From Plasmodiophora brassicae (taxonomy: Eukaryota; Endomyxa; Phytomyxea; Plasmodiophorida; Plasmodiophoridae), in assembly GCA_039704465.1 (NCBI GenBank), contig JASFAU010000003.1:1364001-1428000 (forward strand): 64,000 nucleotides of DNA, written 5' to 3'. A model generated the notes under the pieces. That model was not told the origin of the DNA and ran no database searches. It worked only from the letters and a program-made list of their open reading frames with translations. The translations under genes and the position numbers were made by a program. This document shows, piece by piece, positions 1 to 9,931 of this stretch; position 1 is the stretch's first letter, and each line of letters begins with the position of its first letter.

Positions 1-855
1 ATCAACTCGAGCAGGGGCGGTGGTCCAAAGCACCTGTGGCTTGTCCGCAAGGAATACGACCAGCTGAGCGCTGATACCGGATATCTCTGCCCCTCTAGTA
101 CTATCGATGCCTAGCGTCGACGTACTCGTTGAACAGAGCACGTTTAAGAGCGGAGACGACATCCTCGTACGTCGCGTCCATTTCTAGTACAACATTATAG
201 GTGTTCATCCCGGGCAACTTTACCGGAACGCCCTTAACGGGATGGAAGACGGCAGGGAGGGAGGTCACGTTGACCACGTCTCGAATTCCTTATGGAGGTG
301 CACCCACCCATTCACAGGGACCTGGCGGTACGCGCGCCATCAGGTTCGCCAACTAAAGAGGGAATTAGTCATCTGGGACTCGTGACGTATTGTTATAGCG
401 CCAGCAGCCTCGCCACGTAAGAATATCGCATTCAATTTGAATTTCATGCCGGGTATTGCCGTCACCGTTCTGGCGATGGTTGACATCTGCTGACGACGCA
501 GCGAATGGCCTGGTGTAAGCGTGAGAAGCGTTGCCGAAGGGCTCTTACAGCGCTCCATCATCGCCACCTGCACCCGTGTCCCAGATTCGCCTATCGGCTG
601 GCCACGATCCTTGCACCCAGATCCCCCGTGTTACGATACCGAGCCCACGCTACCCGCAACCATGCAACGACGGATGTCGTTGCCAAGGATGATGGCGACG
701 GTGCCGATCGTGCTGGCGGACAGGACGACGCGTCGTCCGAAAGCAGCGAAAGCGATGTTGCAATCGATCAAACCGCGCGCGCCAAGCATTAAGTTGGTGC
801 CATCGACCGTACGTGAAGACGGAACAAAGATGCTGCCGCATGACGAAGGCGACAT
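1..855 (-). CDS. unrecognised multi-exon gene, incomplete
   Basis: Coding-like sequence on the minus strand that I do not recognise. Exon 1 would run from an ATG at 855 to 654 and includes a hydrophobic stretch around FGRRVVLSASTIGTVAIILG. A 63-nt intron (653-591, donor GTAGCG, acceptor GATAG) joins it in phase 1 to a second exon starting at 590. That exon reads through IARTVTAIPGMKFKLNAIFL to about 430. Further coding-like stretches lie at about 270-120 and 80-1 but I could not fix their splice sites, so the gene may run off the left edge. No catalytic motif is visible. It could also be two genes. The codon-like composition and the clean first intron are the main support. Confidence 0.35.
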
Positions 856-1167
856 ATATTGAGAGCGATGACGGTCACGCTGAAGAAGTCACAGGAACAC
901 GGCCGCCACAGGCCCAGCAGCGGCCCGCTTCTGTCGTCCATGGACATGGGAGGCGCACCTCCACCACATGGCCTGCAACGACAGCGGCTGTGCTGGCTGG
1001 CAACACGTATGGGGCTCGACAGACCGTAAACGAGCTCCCGGCACATTGGTCTGGAATACGCGCGATCCCTTGAACGCTACCTTTCCCACATTTATTTGTT
1101 TGCTGTGCAGGACTGGACGGGCAGTGATGATCGTGGGGAAGGCCGGGCCGTCCTGACTGGGCGGGGC
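856..1167. other. intergenic, no gene seen
   Basis: Short gap between the unrecognised gene and the 3' end of the chitin deacetylase gene. No convincing coding or structural signal. Confidence 0.5.
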
Positions 1168-2495
1168 TCAGGAGTCGTAGATACCAGGGAAGACGTCGAC
1201 CGGGGCTTTACAGGCGCCATCCGCTTGGCATTGCGACAGGCACTGCGGCATGCTGACGAAGTCGTACCCGGCGAGGTAGGCCGCGTAGAAGTCCAGGATG
1301 CCCTGCGCGCCCGGCGTCGTGTAGGCGATGTCATGGTGCAGGATGATGGCCGAGCTGCCCGGCGGCTCGACATCGAGGCCGCCTTTCACCGTCTCGACGA
1401 TCTCGTACAGGTCGATGCCCGTCCAGTCCATCGAGTCGATCGTCCACCTGCAGGTCCAGTCGACGTGAGACGCAGCGCCCTGCTCACCGGCATCGACGCG
1501 CGCGCCTACGTTGCCACCGTGTAGCCGATCGAATTGGCGAACTTGGCCAGCGCGTTGTTCAGCGACCCGAACGGCGGGCGGAACAACGTCATCGTCGGCA
1601 CGGGCACGTCTGGGCAGTACGTGCGCAGCCAGGCGGGCACGCCCAGGAGCTGGGACGCCAACGTTGCCTCCGAGGCCCCGGTCGCCACCAGATCCAGGTG
1701 GTCCAGCGTATCTGGCGCGCGTACCCCCGTGTCAGCCCATGGGCGTGTGCGCGCTAGAGGCGTTAGGCGCGCCACGTACGGCTCTGTATATCGTGGCCGG
1801 CGTCGAGCGCCCGTTGAACGACGGAGCAGTACTGGACGACGTCCACGTCCGGGTAGCAACGCGGGCACAGGAAGAACGTGGCCGTCATGTTCAGGCGCGC
1901 CAGGTCGTCGAGCAGGTTGGTGATCTGCGGCTCCACGAACGCCGAATCGTCGAACGTCAGCGCGATCGACGTGGTCGGCCCACACCAGTTGAACCCGGGC
2001 GTGCTGCAAATTGACTCGTCGTTGCAGAAGTCGACGGTGGACCCGCACCTACAGGCGGCCGGTGTCAGAACGCGCGAGCCAGGCCGGGACCAACCTTGTC
2101 GTGCGTACCATCCCCAGGCGGAGCAGCACATGCCAGCGGGGCAGCCGGCGTGGCCTTGCCCAGGGCCACACCGTCCGCCGTCGCGGGGCGGGTTCGAACA
2201 GGGCCCCGTCAGGCACAGCGACTCGTCGTTGCAATAGTCGAGCCCGGCGCCGCACCTGGTCGCGAACGGCCCCGTCGAACGTCAGCGCGGCGAGCGAAGT
2301 GGGGCGGGCGGGCGCGCGGGCCTACCATCCCCATCGCGAGCAGCAGAGGCCCGGCGTGCAGTACGCGTTGTCGTTCTCGGGGCCGCACCTGAAGTCGTCG
2401 CGCGGCGCGTTCGGACACGTGATCAGGTACCCCGCGACGACCACGCCCGAGGCCAGCGCCACGAGCAGAACGTGTACAATACCCGAACCCGACAT
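1168..2495 (-). CDS. secreted chitin (polysaccharide) deacetylase with two CBM18 modules
   Basis: Five exons (2495-2326, 2255-2109, 2048-1780, 1711-1510, 1447-1168) join in frame to 355 residues; the introns are 60-70 nt with GT/AG ends. Residues 1-22 form a signal peptide. Two chitin-binding type-1 (CBM18) modules follow, at about 27-75 and 76-128, with RCGP, CCSxWGW and CGxxxxFC/YC patterns; each is split by an intron at the same codon after WGW. The rest is a NodB/CE4 deacetylase domain: TFDD (about 137-140), HTLDH metal-binding histidines (196-200), RPPFG (240-244) and LHHD (299-302), so all main catalytic motifs are present. By family knowledge it removes acetyl groups from chitin outside the cell or in the wall, giving chitosan. 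CBM18-NodB proteins are typical of fungi and abundant in chytrids. The start at 2495 is chosen because it opens the signal peptide. Confidence 0.92.
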
Positions 2496-3959
2496 TTGGA
2501 GAAATGACGCCAGGGACCAGGTGCCAGGGGGAACCCCTGCTCGCGGCCGCGGCGGCCACAGGTAACATAGCCCAGCGGTGGCAGGAGTTGCCTCCGCCCA
2601 ATGTCGCAATCTGCCCCGGGCTCGTTCCGCACCTGGCCCGCCCCCGGTCCGCCCCCCATCGCGACAGGCAGGCTGACTGGAGCGTGCGCGCCGAGCAACC
2701 TTGTCCAGACCAACGTCGTCGGTTTCGATCCAAAAGCACGCGCGAAGCAGCGACGACGACGACGACGGTCGGCGAGCCGAATGACAACCTAGCTGATGTA
2801 GACCGGCGTACAGCAGCAACAAGACGCCTCATGCCAACCGCGTCCGGCATTGCATCCCGTTCACGGCCGACGAGGACGAACGGCTGCGTCAGGGGACGGC
2901 GGAGGACGGCCGCCGGCAGTGGGCCATGACCCTGCTTGTGCTTCCGTTCCGCGACGAAAGCACGCACGCCCGCCCAGCAGAGCCGTCGAGACCGAGCGTC
3001 TTGCAAACAAGGCAGGGAATCCCTCCGGCAACGAAGCTGTAGATCGATGCAGCGACAATAATCAGTCGAACGGCTGCAGAGGCAGTTGCAGCAGGTGGAA
3101 CCTTCGCGGCGGCCTCAACCGCGACAGGTCTAGGCAGAGCATCTGCTGACGTTGAAGTTCCAGAGGGAGCAGAAATAGATAGAGTATCCGCAGACGTGGA
3201 GCAGACGTTCAGAGCAAAGACGGTGCGGAAGTAGCCGAACCAGCCAGAACAGCTGCCGATGGAACAGCCGCGGACGACCAACAGCGCACCACGTTCATCA
3301 GCAGCAGGCCCCGGATCGGGAATCGGCACTTCAGCCGTAGAGGTGGATGGACCTGATGAGCTGCGGGCTGAGCATCTGACAAACTAAAGTCTTACACTGC
3401 CGGACTTCACAGTGCCTTACGACCCGAAGCCTCGGTTTCACGAACGCACTTGCGCACTTCACGAAGGTTCGGCCCTGGGGTAAATCAGGGAACTTCCGGT
3501 CGACTGCAACCAGGCGCGACTTCCCAGTCGCGTTGGGTGACGCCAAGCGTGCTTATTCTGCTATACGATTGGTGCAGTATTCATTTCTTGACGATGTCTT
3601 CTTGGTATAGCATTTGTAATGCCGGGCCTTGTTAGGAGTTATATTAGAGCAGCGGGCACTCAGCCACGATCTGCAGTTTATTTCCCCGGTGCCGGTTCCC
3701 GCTTTCCTCGTCATCGACGTGGGGCTTAGCTGAACTTGGACTATCCGTTGTTGATTGGTTGCGTGGACATAAAGTACCGGCTGCCGTTTTATTGATCTGA
3801 TGCAGGCACAGTTTAACCGGTCGACAATCTCCTGTTGACAGCCGGCCGCGGCTCGAGCCTTGACATCATTCTCGCGAGGACGCCTGTTCAAAGTGGCAGC
3901 GGCGCGGGCACTGTGCACAGTGCAGTGGTACATTATGGACCCAAACCTGTAAAGTGTCG
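2496..3959. other. gene-poor interval, no supported gene
   Basis: ORFs are present on both strands. The longest minus-strand one (2889-3329) has a hydrophobic patch (RLIIVAASIYSFVAGG) but no family signature, no clean splice structure and no homologous copy in the window. I see no promoter, RNA gene or repeat that I can support. Confidence 0.4.
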
Positions 3960-4424
3960 CAAATTCTGACATGCGCAGTCTCGCACTTTCTTTCAGGTGA
4001 AGTCCGCCGTCCGCGCAGGATCTGTGCCCTCCACTTCGATTTCGCCATGCGCTCATGCCGGTCGATCAGAACACGCCTATTGAGCTTGAAAATGACGGGT
4101 TCCTGTGTCGAGCATGCAACGCTCGTCTTGGTGGGTGACAGACGCTGAACAAGCACTTCGTACGCGAGAGTCACGTTCGACACAGCGTTGCGTTCAACCA
4201 TCTGTTGTCCACGATTGATCCCGTCGACTCGGCCATCGATCAAAATGACCAGACTGCTGAAGCCGATGCTTTATTCGACCCGATTTGAACAGCAAGGTAT
4301 CAACGAGTCGGTACATTCTGACTCGACAGGCGGCAGTGTTCGGGTCCATTACAACGACGGTATGAGCAGTTCGACGATGGAAGCAGTGCAGATGAAGAAG
4401 ATGCTCCTCAGCCGTAATGTAAAC

Positions 4425-5305
4425 TGTTTTCTGAAGGAGATTCATGGTCCAGTGACGTCGAGCCCGAGGCGGATGAGTGGCACCCGTATGGATCTAAGGT
4501 GATCATGTTCTATCTTGGCATCCTGGTGCACAGCACGAAGGTCAATCTGTCTCTCGGGCAGCTGGAACACATATGGTTCATTATGAGGACCAAACTCGGT
4601 TTCGACTTGCCATCTTTCGAATCCGTCCGTAGTACAGTACCCATCGTCGCGTCTGCGGTCGGATCGGTTCCCCCACCAAACAGTTCACCTCCCCACTAGG
4701 CAACGTATACTATGTGAACGACTTAACGACGTTGATTCAACGCGAGCTGCGCAATCCTTTTGTTCGATCGCGGTTGCACATCCATGCAGAGGACTCAGGG
4801 GCCATGGCAGGAAGTGACGATGTCGCCAGCCTACGCCGGTTACAATGATCATTGGAGTGTGAAGGACTGACTCGCGGTGCCACTTCGCAGCATGGTGCAT
4901 CTCTCGGACAGGGGTCCCTGAGTCCTCTGCATGGATGTGCAACCGCGATCGAACAAAAGGACTGCCCAGCTCGCGTTGAATCAACGTCGTTCAGTCGTTC
5001 ACATAGTATACATTGCCTAGTGGGGAGGTGAACTGTTTGGTGGGGGAACCGATCCGACCGGCGACCGCAGACGCGACGATGGGTACTACGGACAGATTCG
5101 AGAGATGGCAAGTCGAAACCGAGTTTGTTCCTCATTATGAACCATATGTGTTCCAGCTGCCCGAGAGACTGATTGACCTTCGTACTGTGCACCAGGATGC
5201 CAAGATAGAACATGACCTTAGAAGGCTTAGTTCCATACGGGTGCCACTCATCCGCCTCGGGCTCGACGTCATTGGACCATGAATCTCCTTCAGAACATTC
5301 CTCGC
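4425..5305. repeat. large inverted repeat (arms about 4425-4801 and 4916-5305)
   Basis: The left arm, beginning CTGAAGGAGATTCATGGTCC near 4433, reappears in reverse complement ending near 5300. The match continues with scattered mismatches to the spacer at about 4802-4915. The arms carry the Plavaka block in opposite directions. Confidence 0.85.
4829..4888 (+). repeat. 60-bp direct repeat, copy 1
   Basis: GCCTACGCCGGTTACA...CCACTTCGC occurs here inside the inverted-repeat spacer and again at 5312-5371 just outside the right arm, with one mismatch (A/G). Direct copies bracketing one arm of a palindrome suggest a template-switch origin. Confidence 0.85.
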
Positions 5306-5311
5306 CACAGG

Positions 5312-5371
5312 GCCTACGCCGGTTACAGTGATCATTGGAGTGTGAAGGACTGACTCGCGGTGCCACTTCGC
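5312..5371 (+). repeat. 60-bp direct repeat, copy 2
   Basis: Second copy of the repeat at 4829-4888, one base different. Confidence 0.85.
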
Positions 5372-5750
5372 CGTCATGGCTTCCGTTACAATACAAATTG
5401 CAATCATCCATTCGGTGCGTGTGGGGCGCGAACAGATCGCCGTGGTCCGTGCGGTATGCCTCCTCTGGAGCTCCGCTGTAACAATGTCATGCACACCTTC
5501 GGGTTCGACCTTTGAGTCTTTGACGGAGCATTTAACTACTCTCTCGGAGACTCCAGCAGTGCAGCAGCCTCCACCAGAGGTTCGACACACCATCCTCCCA
5601 CGGAGGCTCCGTGGGAATGGTGCCAGGCCCGTGATGAACAAATAGAATCGCCTGATTGCCTAAATTCGGATGTTGGCTAAAATTAGGTGTCGGACGGCAG
5701 CCGGCAACTGCGGGCGCCAGAGAACGATTGGAGGGTTGTGCCGGGTAGCG

Positions 5751-6314
5751 ATGGCAGTGGCACGCGTCGTTCTGTTCCTGTTCGCTGTCTGTGTTTCCAG
5801 TGCGGCTGCGTCTTCCACGACGAGCAACGCCACCAAGCTTGTCGTCCGCGACATTGCGCAAGCGGGATACAACGGCCTGGATCGGGCCGGCGCCCTGATC
5901 ATTCGCACGTTCGGCAGGCACGCCAATGCCGTCGTGGGCGGGCTTGGCGTCTACGGGGCGTACAAGTTGGCGTCCGATATTGACAAAACATTACAACTCG
6001 GCTACATCCAGAAAGGTCGCAAAGCTGCTGTCGTGCTTGCTGGTCTGATCGGCACCGTTCTTCTCGGACACGGTCCCCGTCGCACTGCCAGCGATCACAA
6101 CTCGTACACTGCGTCAAGGGGAAGGGCGCATGCGGCGCGAGCATTTGGTGTTAACCCGCAACGAAGTACCGGTAGGGTGTCGACGCGTCGCCTTCGGACA
6201 CGGGTGTCGCGGCTTGACGAATCCCACGAGTCGGACGTCGGTTCAGGCAGCGGCTGGGACAGCGTCAGCGGAACCGACAGTGCATACACTGACTCCGATA
6301 GCGATGACTTCTGA
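5751..6314 (+). CDS. signal-peptide protein, tandem paralogue A
   Basis: An ORF of 187 residues from the ATG at 5751. The upstream in-frame ATG at 5670 is less likely because 5751 opens a hydrophobic signal peptide (VARVVLFLFAVCVSSAAAS). The mature part has a conserved core with motifs DIAQAGYNGL, FGRHANAVVGGLGVYGAYKL and KAAVVLAGLIGTVLLG, the last two looking like short hydrophobic or membrane-interacting segments. The C-terminal third is basic and then rich in Ser/Asp. The next gene downstream (6609) has the same layout and nearly the same core motifs, so the two arose by tandem duplication. I do not recognise the family; a secreted or membrane-associated role is inferred only from the signal peptide. 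Confidence 0.7.
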   Translation: MAVARVVLFLFAVCVSSAAASSTTSNATKLVVRDIAQAGYNGLDRAGALIIRTFGRHANAVVGGLGVYGAYKLASDIDKTLQLGYIQKGRKAAVVLAGLIGTVLLGHGPRRTASDHNSYTASRGRAHAARAFGVNPQRSTGRVSTRRLRTRVSRLDESHESDVGSGSGWDSVSGTDSAYTDSDSDDF

Positions 6315-6608
6315 CGTTCGACATCCTGATGACCGCCCCGAATGACGTACAATTCCAGAATACATCGAACGCCATTGTCCGCGTGCACTGTTTACAGGCC
6401 TACATGAACGACCGAATGCTACCAGGCAACTCTTTACCCGGCTCGAGTGCACCAACCATCCGTCTCGAGGTATACCGACCCCGATCCGAGTTACCAGCTC
6501 GACGCAGATGAGCCGGCGAACGCTCAGGGCCCTATTTTCAGCCCTCGCTCGACGGTCGCTGGTCGAGACTGGAGTGCCGTTCGCCAGTGGGCACTCGGCA
6601 AAGGCCTG

Positions 6609-7124
6609 ATGGTGCCCACGGTACGCGCCGTTCTATTCCTGTTCGCGATCGTTGCTCTCAGTGGGTTCGCGTCTGCTGAAACGGGTAACGTCACCAAGTT
6701 CGGCGTCCAGGACGTGGCGCAAGCGGGCTACGTTGGCTTGGGTGTGGTCGGCGCCTCGATCACGCGCGCCTTCGGCAAGCATGCCGATGCGGTTGTGGGC
6801 GCGCTCGGCATGTACGGTGCGTACAAGTTGGCTACAGACCTGAGCGTCCTGCAGCAGAAAGGCCCTAAGGCTGCCGCGATCCTGGCTGCTCTTGTCGGCA
6901 CCGTTCTCGCCGGGCGCCGCCATCGCCCTGTGGACCGCGTCGGTCCCCACAATGCACGTCCGACGGATGATCGACCGGCGACCGCCCCTAACGTTGAACC
7001 CATCGACGATGACGTGTCGTTGGATTCAGATGACAGCACATTAGCACAGGGCCCAGCCAGTGACCAGGAACGCGTTTCGTACGACGATATCGAAATGGTG
7101 ACCGTTGATGACGTTCCCCCGTGA
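6609..7124 (+). CDS. signal-peptide protein, tandem paralogue B
   Basis: An ORF of 171 residues from the ATG at 6609, chosen because it begins the signal peptide (TVRAVLFLFAIVALSGFAS). The core repeats the blocks of the upstream gene: DVAQAGYVGL, FGKHADAVVGALGMYGAYKL and KAAAILAALVGTVLAG. The C-terminal tail differs in sequence but is again acidic and Ser-rich. Same strand as paralogue A, about 300 bp downstream of it. Function unknown. Conservation of the core against divergence of the tail suggests the core is the working part. Confidence 0.7.
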   Translation: MVPTVRAVLFLFAIVALSGFASAETGNVTKFGVQDVAQAGYVGLGVVGASITRAFGKHADAVVGALGMYGAYKLATDLSVLQQKGPKAAAILAALVGTVLAGRRHRPVDRVGPHNARPTDDRPATAPNVEPIDDDVSLDSDDSTLAQGPASDQERVSYDDIEMVTVDDVPP

Positions 7125-7350
7125 TCGTTCCCTCAAAGGTGAGGGTTCCCTGACTGGGTCATTCGTTGACGCTGTATAAGTACATTTCGTCTTCGTCCGG
7201 CGTTCTTTACACGGGTGAACGACTGGGTTTCTGTGTGTCACGTCAAACAGGGGCGCGCGCCTCTGACCGCCGCACGTGTGGCGTCATGGCAAGCCGCGTC
7301 GACACGTGCCAGCGGGCAACGTCAAAACGCATTTCCTTGTGCCGGCCGCA

Positions 7351-7683
7351 ATGGTGGAGTCGCAGACGATGCAAGCCACGAAGCCCAAGGCCCAGAAGGC
7401 GCGGATCGCAGGTGGCGTTCGACGCCCGATGGCGCGGCACCATGATAAACCGCTGCATGTCCAGGACGAGAACGAGAAGGTCGAAGACGTCGAGGTTGCC
7501 GCCCAGAAGACGACGGAGGAGGCGGCCCAGGACGAGGAAGCGGCACCGTCGACGACCCACTACCCGGACAACAACGCCCTCGCTCGTCAGCGTGCCCGTT
7601 CCCCTGCCGACAACCGGGCCCACTCCCGCCCGTTTTCAAAGGCCCTGCACCTATCGCCTCGAAACAGCAAGCTTCACCCATAA
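7351..7683 (+). CDS. FamC ORF, unit 1 (repeated, hydrophilic, unknown)
   Basis: A 110-residue hydrophilic ORF (MVESQTMQATKPKAQKAR...). It is rich in Lys/Gln/Glu with an acidic middle and ends in HLSPRNSKLHP. It is conserved in length at 15528-15860 and 50864-51196. Open frames also exist on the opposite strand of this segment, so coding on this strand is not certain. It precedes FamB and FamA in the repeated unit. Confidence 0.45.
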   Translation: MVESQTMQATKPKAQKARIAGGVRRPMARHHDKPLHVQDENEKVEDVEVAAQKTTEEAAQDEEAAPSTTHYPDNNALARQRARSPADNRAHSRPFSKALHLSPRNSKLHP

Positions 7684-7893
7684 ACTCCTGCTATCGGTGC
7701 CCACCACATACAGATTCGCGGCGGCGAACGACGCTGAGACATCGTCGGGCGAGAGGATATTCATTCCCACATCAGTGAATCCTCGGCAGTGATATAGACG
7801 CGATCAGCGCGCGACATCTGAACCTCATATCCCAAATAGCGAGGCCAGCTCCTGCAGCGCACGGTGAGCATCCCCTGCCGGTACACGTAGGCG

Positions 7894-8154
7894 ATGTTCC
7901 TGCAAGAGCCCAGTTCCGCGTACGACGGGATCGACCTGCACCCACGTCACGACGATGCGCGCCCCCCAACGGCTCCCTGTTCGTCTCGGTCCTGTCCTTC
8001 CTGGTCCTGTGGATCGTGGCCGCGATCATCAACTGGCGCATCGCCCTCCTGTTCGCCGCGTTCTGTCCGATCCTCGGCACGGTCGTTTACGTTGCGTCCA
8101 AACGAGGCCACACGGACGTCACAGTCGGTAAGGACGATCCAGATCACACCGCTG
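7894..8154 (+). pseudogene. FamB remnant, unit 1 (frameshifted)
   Basis: Homologous to the intact FamB at 51401-51772. Relative to that copy it lacks one base near 7965 (frameshift) and three near 8065, and its 3' end is interrupted by a gag fragment. The two hydrophobic segments (LSFLVLWIVAAIINW and ALLFAAF region) remain recognisable in a second frame. Confidence 0.7.
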
Positions 8155-8155
8155 C

Positions 8156-8880
8156 GAATGTGGCATATTAGGGCACAAGCCATAGAGCAGGGCCGGCCCG
8201 GGTTTCCGGACTCCGTGAGTCCGTGACCTGTGGTTGAGGCTAGATGAACAGACTGCATATTATTGCTAGACTGGAGGACGGCGCAGTGATCACTTGCTGG
8301 TTCTGCAAGGGGGAACACCGTCTCAGGCAGTGTCCCAAAGCCTCAGACGACCAGAAGGAGCACATTGGCGTTGCTGCTGCTGCTGAGGCGCGCCTCTTTG
8401 CGCGCTTCGCGCGCCACTCGCAGCTTCTTGACAACGTGCTCCTTCTGGTCATCTGTCGCTTTGGGACACTGGCTCAGGCGGTGTTCCCCTTTGCAGAACC
8501 AGCACGTGGGCACTATGCCGTCCTCCTTGCCGTGCTTGGGCTTCTTGAGGGCTCTCTCCTCCGCCGGCAAGGGCTGCTCCTTCTCCCTCCGCTTCTTCGG
8601 AATGGTGAGGGTCGCGTGCTGCGCGGTCGCTGTCTGCCGCGTAGCACCATCGAGATGAGCCATGCGCTGAGCACGCCGCATCTCGTCGAAAGCAATAGCT
8701 TTCTTCTCAAGACGCTTGAAGAACGCGTCCGGATCCGAGTTGAGATCTCAGTCGTTTCCAACAGCTCCTTCATGCGCGCCTTGAGCTCAGCGGGGTAGAT
8801 TCCCTGAACGAGGATCGGATGTCGACCTCCTTCTTCAGGCCTTTCTCCCCCGAGAAGATCTCCCCAAGGTTGCGATCCTT
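8156..8880. mobile_element. retrotransposon gag (zinc-knuckle) fragment, partly inverted-duplicated
   Basis: This block interrupts the FamB/FamA junction that is continuous at about 51655-51670. On the minus strand 8681-8343 it encodes a Lys-rich protein with the zinc knuckle CWFCKGEHRLSQC (C-x2-C-x3-H-x4-C). A second copy of the knuckle, CWFCKGEHRLRQC, lies on the plus strand at about 8291-8330, making an inverted repeat. Neither copy is complete. The knuckle spacing matches that of the gypsy gag at 20.6-22.1 kb (CLICKEQHWVQVC), so a related Ty3/gypsy source is likely. Confidence 0.65.
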
Positions 8881-8987
8881 GCGACGTCTGACCCGTTACG
8901 CAGGGCACACGCTGATGGGGTTCGCGTGGATTCGCCACAAACTTCAAACTCCAGATCTGTGCCCTGATCCTGACGTTCGCCGTTGAC

Positions 8988-9674
8988 GTGCTGGGTGCTC
9001 TTCAAGCCACGGCGACGGCCAGGCACAACAACGTCCCGGACAACGGGCCCGACTTCCTAAACCATAAGGTCCAGCTGTTCGCCGTCCTCGCGCTGGTGAC
9101 GTTGCAGGAGGCTTCCAAGCAAGGCGCCGTCATTGAATATATTCACCGTGGCAAGACGTCTTCGATCCTGCCGATGCTGGCGAACGCGCTCGGGTACGCG
9201 GCGTCGGACGGCCTGCTCGTCAGCCTGGCCATGGCGATCCCCCAGGTGATCTTCTCGCCGGCGCCCCCATCGTCTGACGCCTCCCATTACGACCCGAGCA
9301 CGGGGCAGTACTACGTGACGCCGACGCCGCCGACGGATTCGGTCGAGGCCGACACTCTGTTCGGATCGATCCTCGTGTCCCTGGCGCTTCTGCAGATCGT
9401 CATGCACGGCGTGTCGACGATGATGTATGCGACGGTCGGCACGTCCCAGTCGGAGCGCAACGACAACGTCGTCAGGCACGTCCTGTTTAACCTGCTACCG
9501 AACGCGTTTCGCGTCTGCTACGTGTACGTCCTTGTTCGCGTGACGGAAGCGTTTCGCGACACGGGCAGCAAACAGTCGTGGAGCGTCCTCGGAGGCGACC
9601 TCGCCCTGCTCGTTGGCTTCATCGTCTACGCCAAGGTCGTCACCCGTCGCTACAATCAAGTCCACAACGTCTAA
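8988..9674 (+). pseudogene. FamA multi-pass membrane protein, unit 1 (5' end damaged)
   Basis: The open frame from 8988 gives 228 residues almost identical to residues 39-266 of the intact FamA at 51663-52463. The proper start codon is missing here and two bases are lost near 8927, so the first hydrophobic segment is out of frame. The remainder keeps about five hydrophobic segments (QLFAVLALVTL, LLVSLAMAIPQVIF, ILVSLALLQIVM, HVLFNLLPNAF and ALLVGFIVYAKVV). It might still be translated from the internal ATG. Function unknown. Confidence 0.6.
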
Positions 9675-9931
9675 TCTCGTCGTTGCCGCGCTGCCCGGCA
9701 GGCTTTTCTTCGAGTCATCTTCCACAGGCCCCAGCTGTCTTCAATATATGTGCCTATACGTTTGATGGTGGATGCGTCCAAATGTGCAGCATGATCGTGC
9801 CGTGCCTGACGCATCCAGCATACTGTTGAGCGATGCCCGCACGCTCCTGCCGATGTGACGCTATTCGTCTCACAGCAGCGGGTCCTGCCCTCGGTCTGCT
9901 TAGGCAATGAGGAACCACCATGATCAATAAT

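Larger units (their letters stand above)
3960..5411. mobile_element. Plavaka-type (CACTA superfamily) transposase fragments in head-to-head inverted repeat
   Basis: The plus strand from about 4050 reads a C2H2-like finger (FLCRACNARLGG, then L-x2-H and H), an acidic stretch, and then at 4480-4640 the block PYGSK...GILVHSTKV...LGQLEHIWFIM...GFDLPS. It ends with GNVYYVNDLTTLIQREL and LHIHAEDSG at 4700-4790. This order resembles the N-terminal half of fungal Plavaka/Tnp2-like transposases. The same block is on the minus strand at 5411-4737. Several stops and frame changes break both copies and no catalytic D, D or E region is present, so this is a dead fragment. Assignment to Plavaka rather than another CACTA branch is from memory of the family pattern. 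Confidence 0.6.

Noticed and set aside
1092..2048. Plus- and minus-strand ORFs of 90-180 residues over the chitin deacetylase
   Set aside because: They are shadows; only the spliced minus-strand reading holds the CBM18 and NodB motifs in order.
7243..7623. Minus-strand ORFs opposite FamC (Leu/Arg-rich)
   Set aside because: The antisense frames are very rich in Arg and Leu as expected for a shadow of a GC-rich Lys/Glu-coding strand; the plus frame is kept better among copies, though neither is proven.
9057..9479. Arg-rich minus ORFs opposite FamA (also at 49907, 51630)
   Set aside because: Shadow frames: extreme Arg/His composition and no hydrophobic core, while the plus frame codes a coherent membrane protein.
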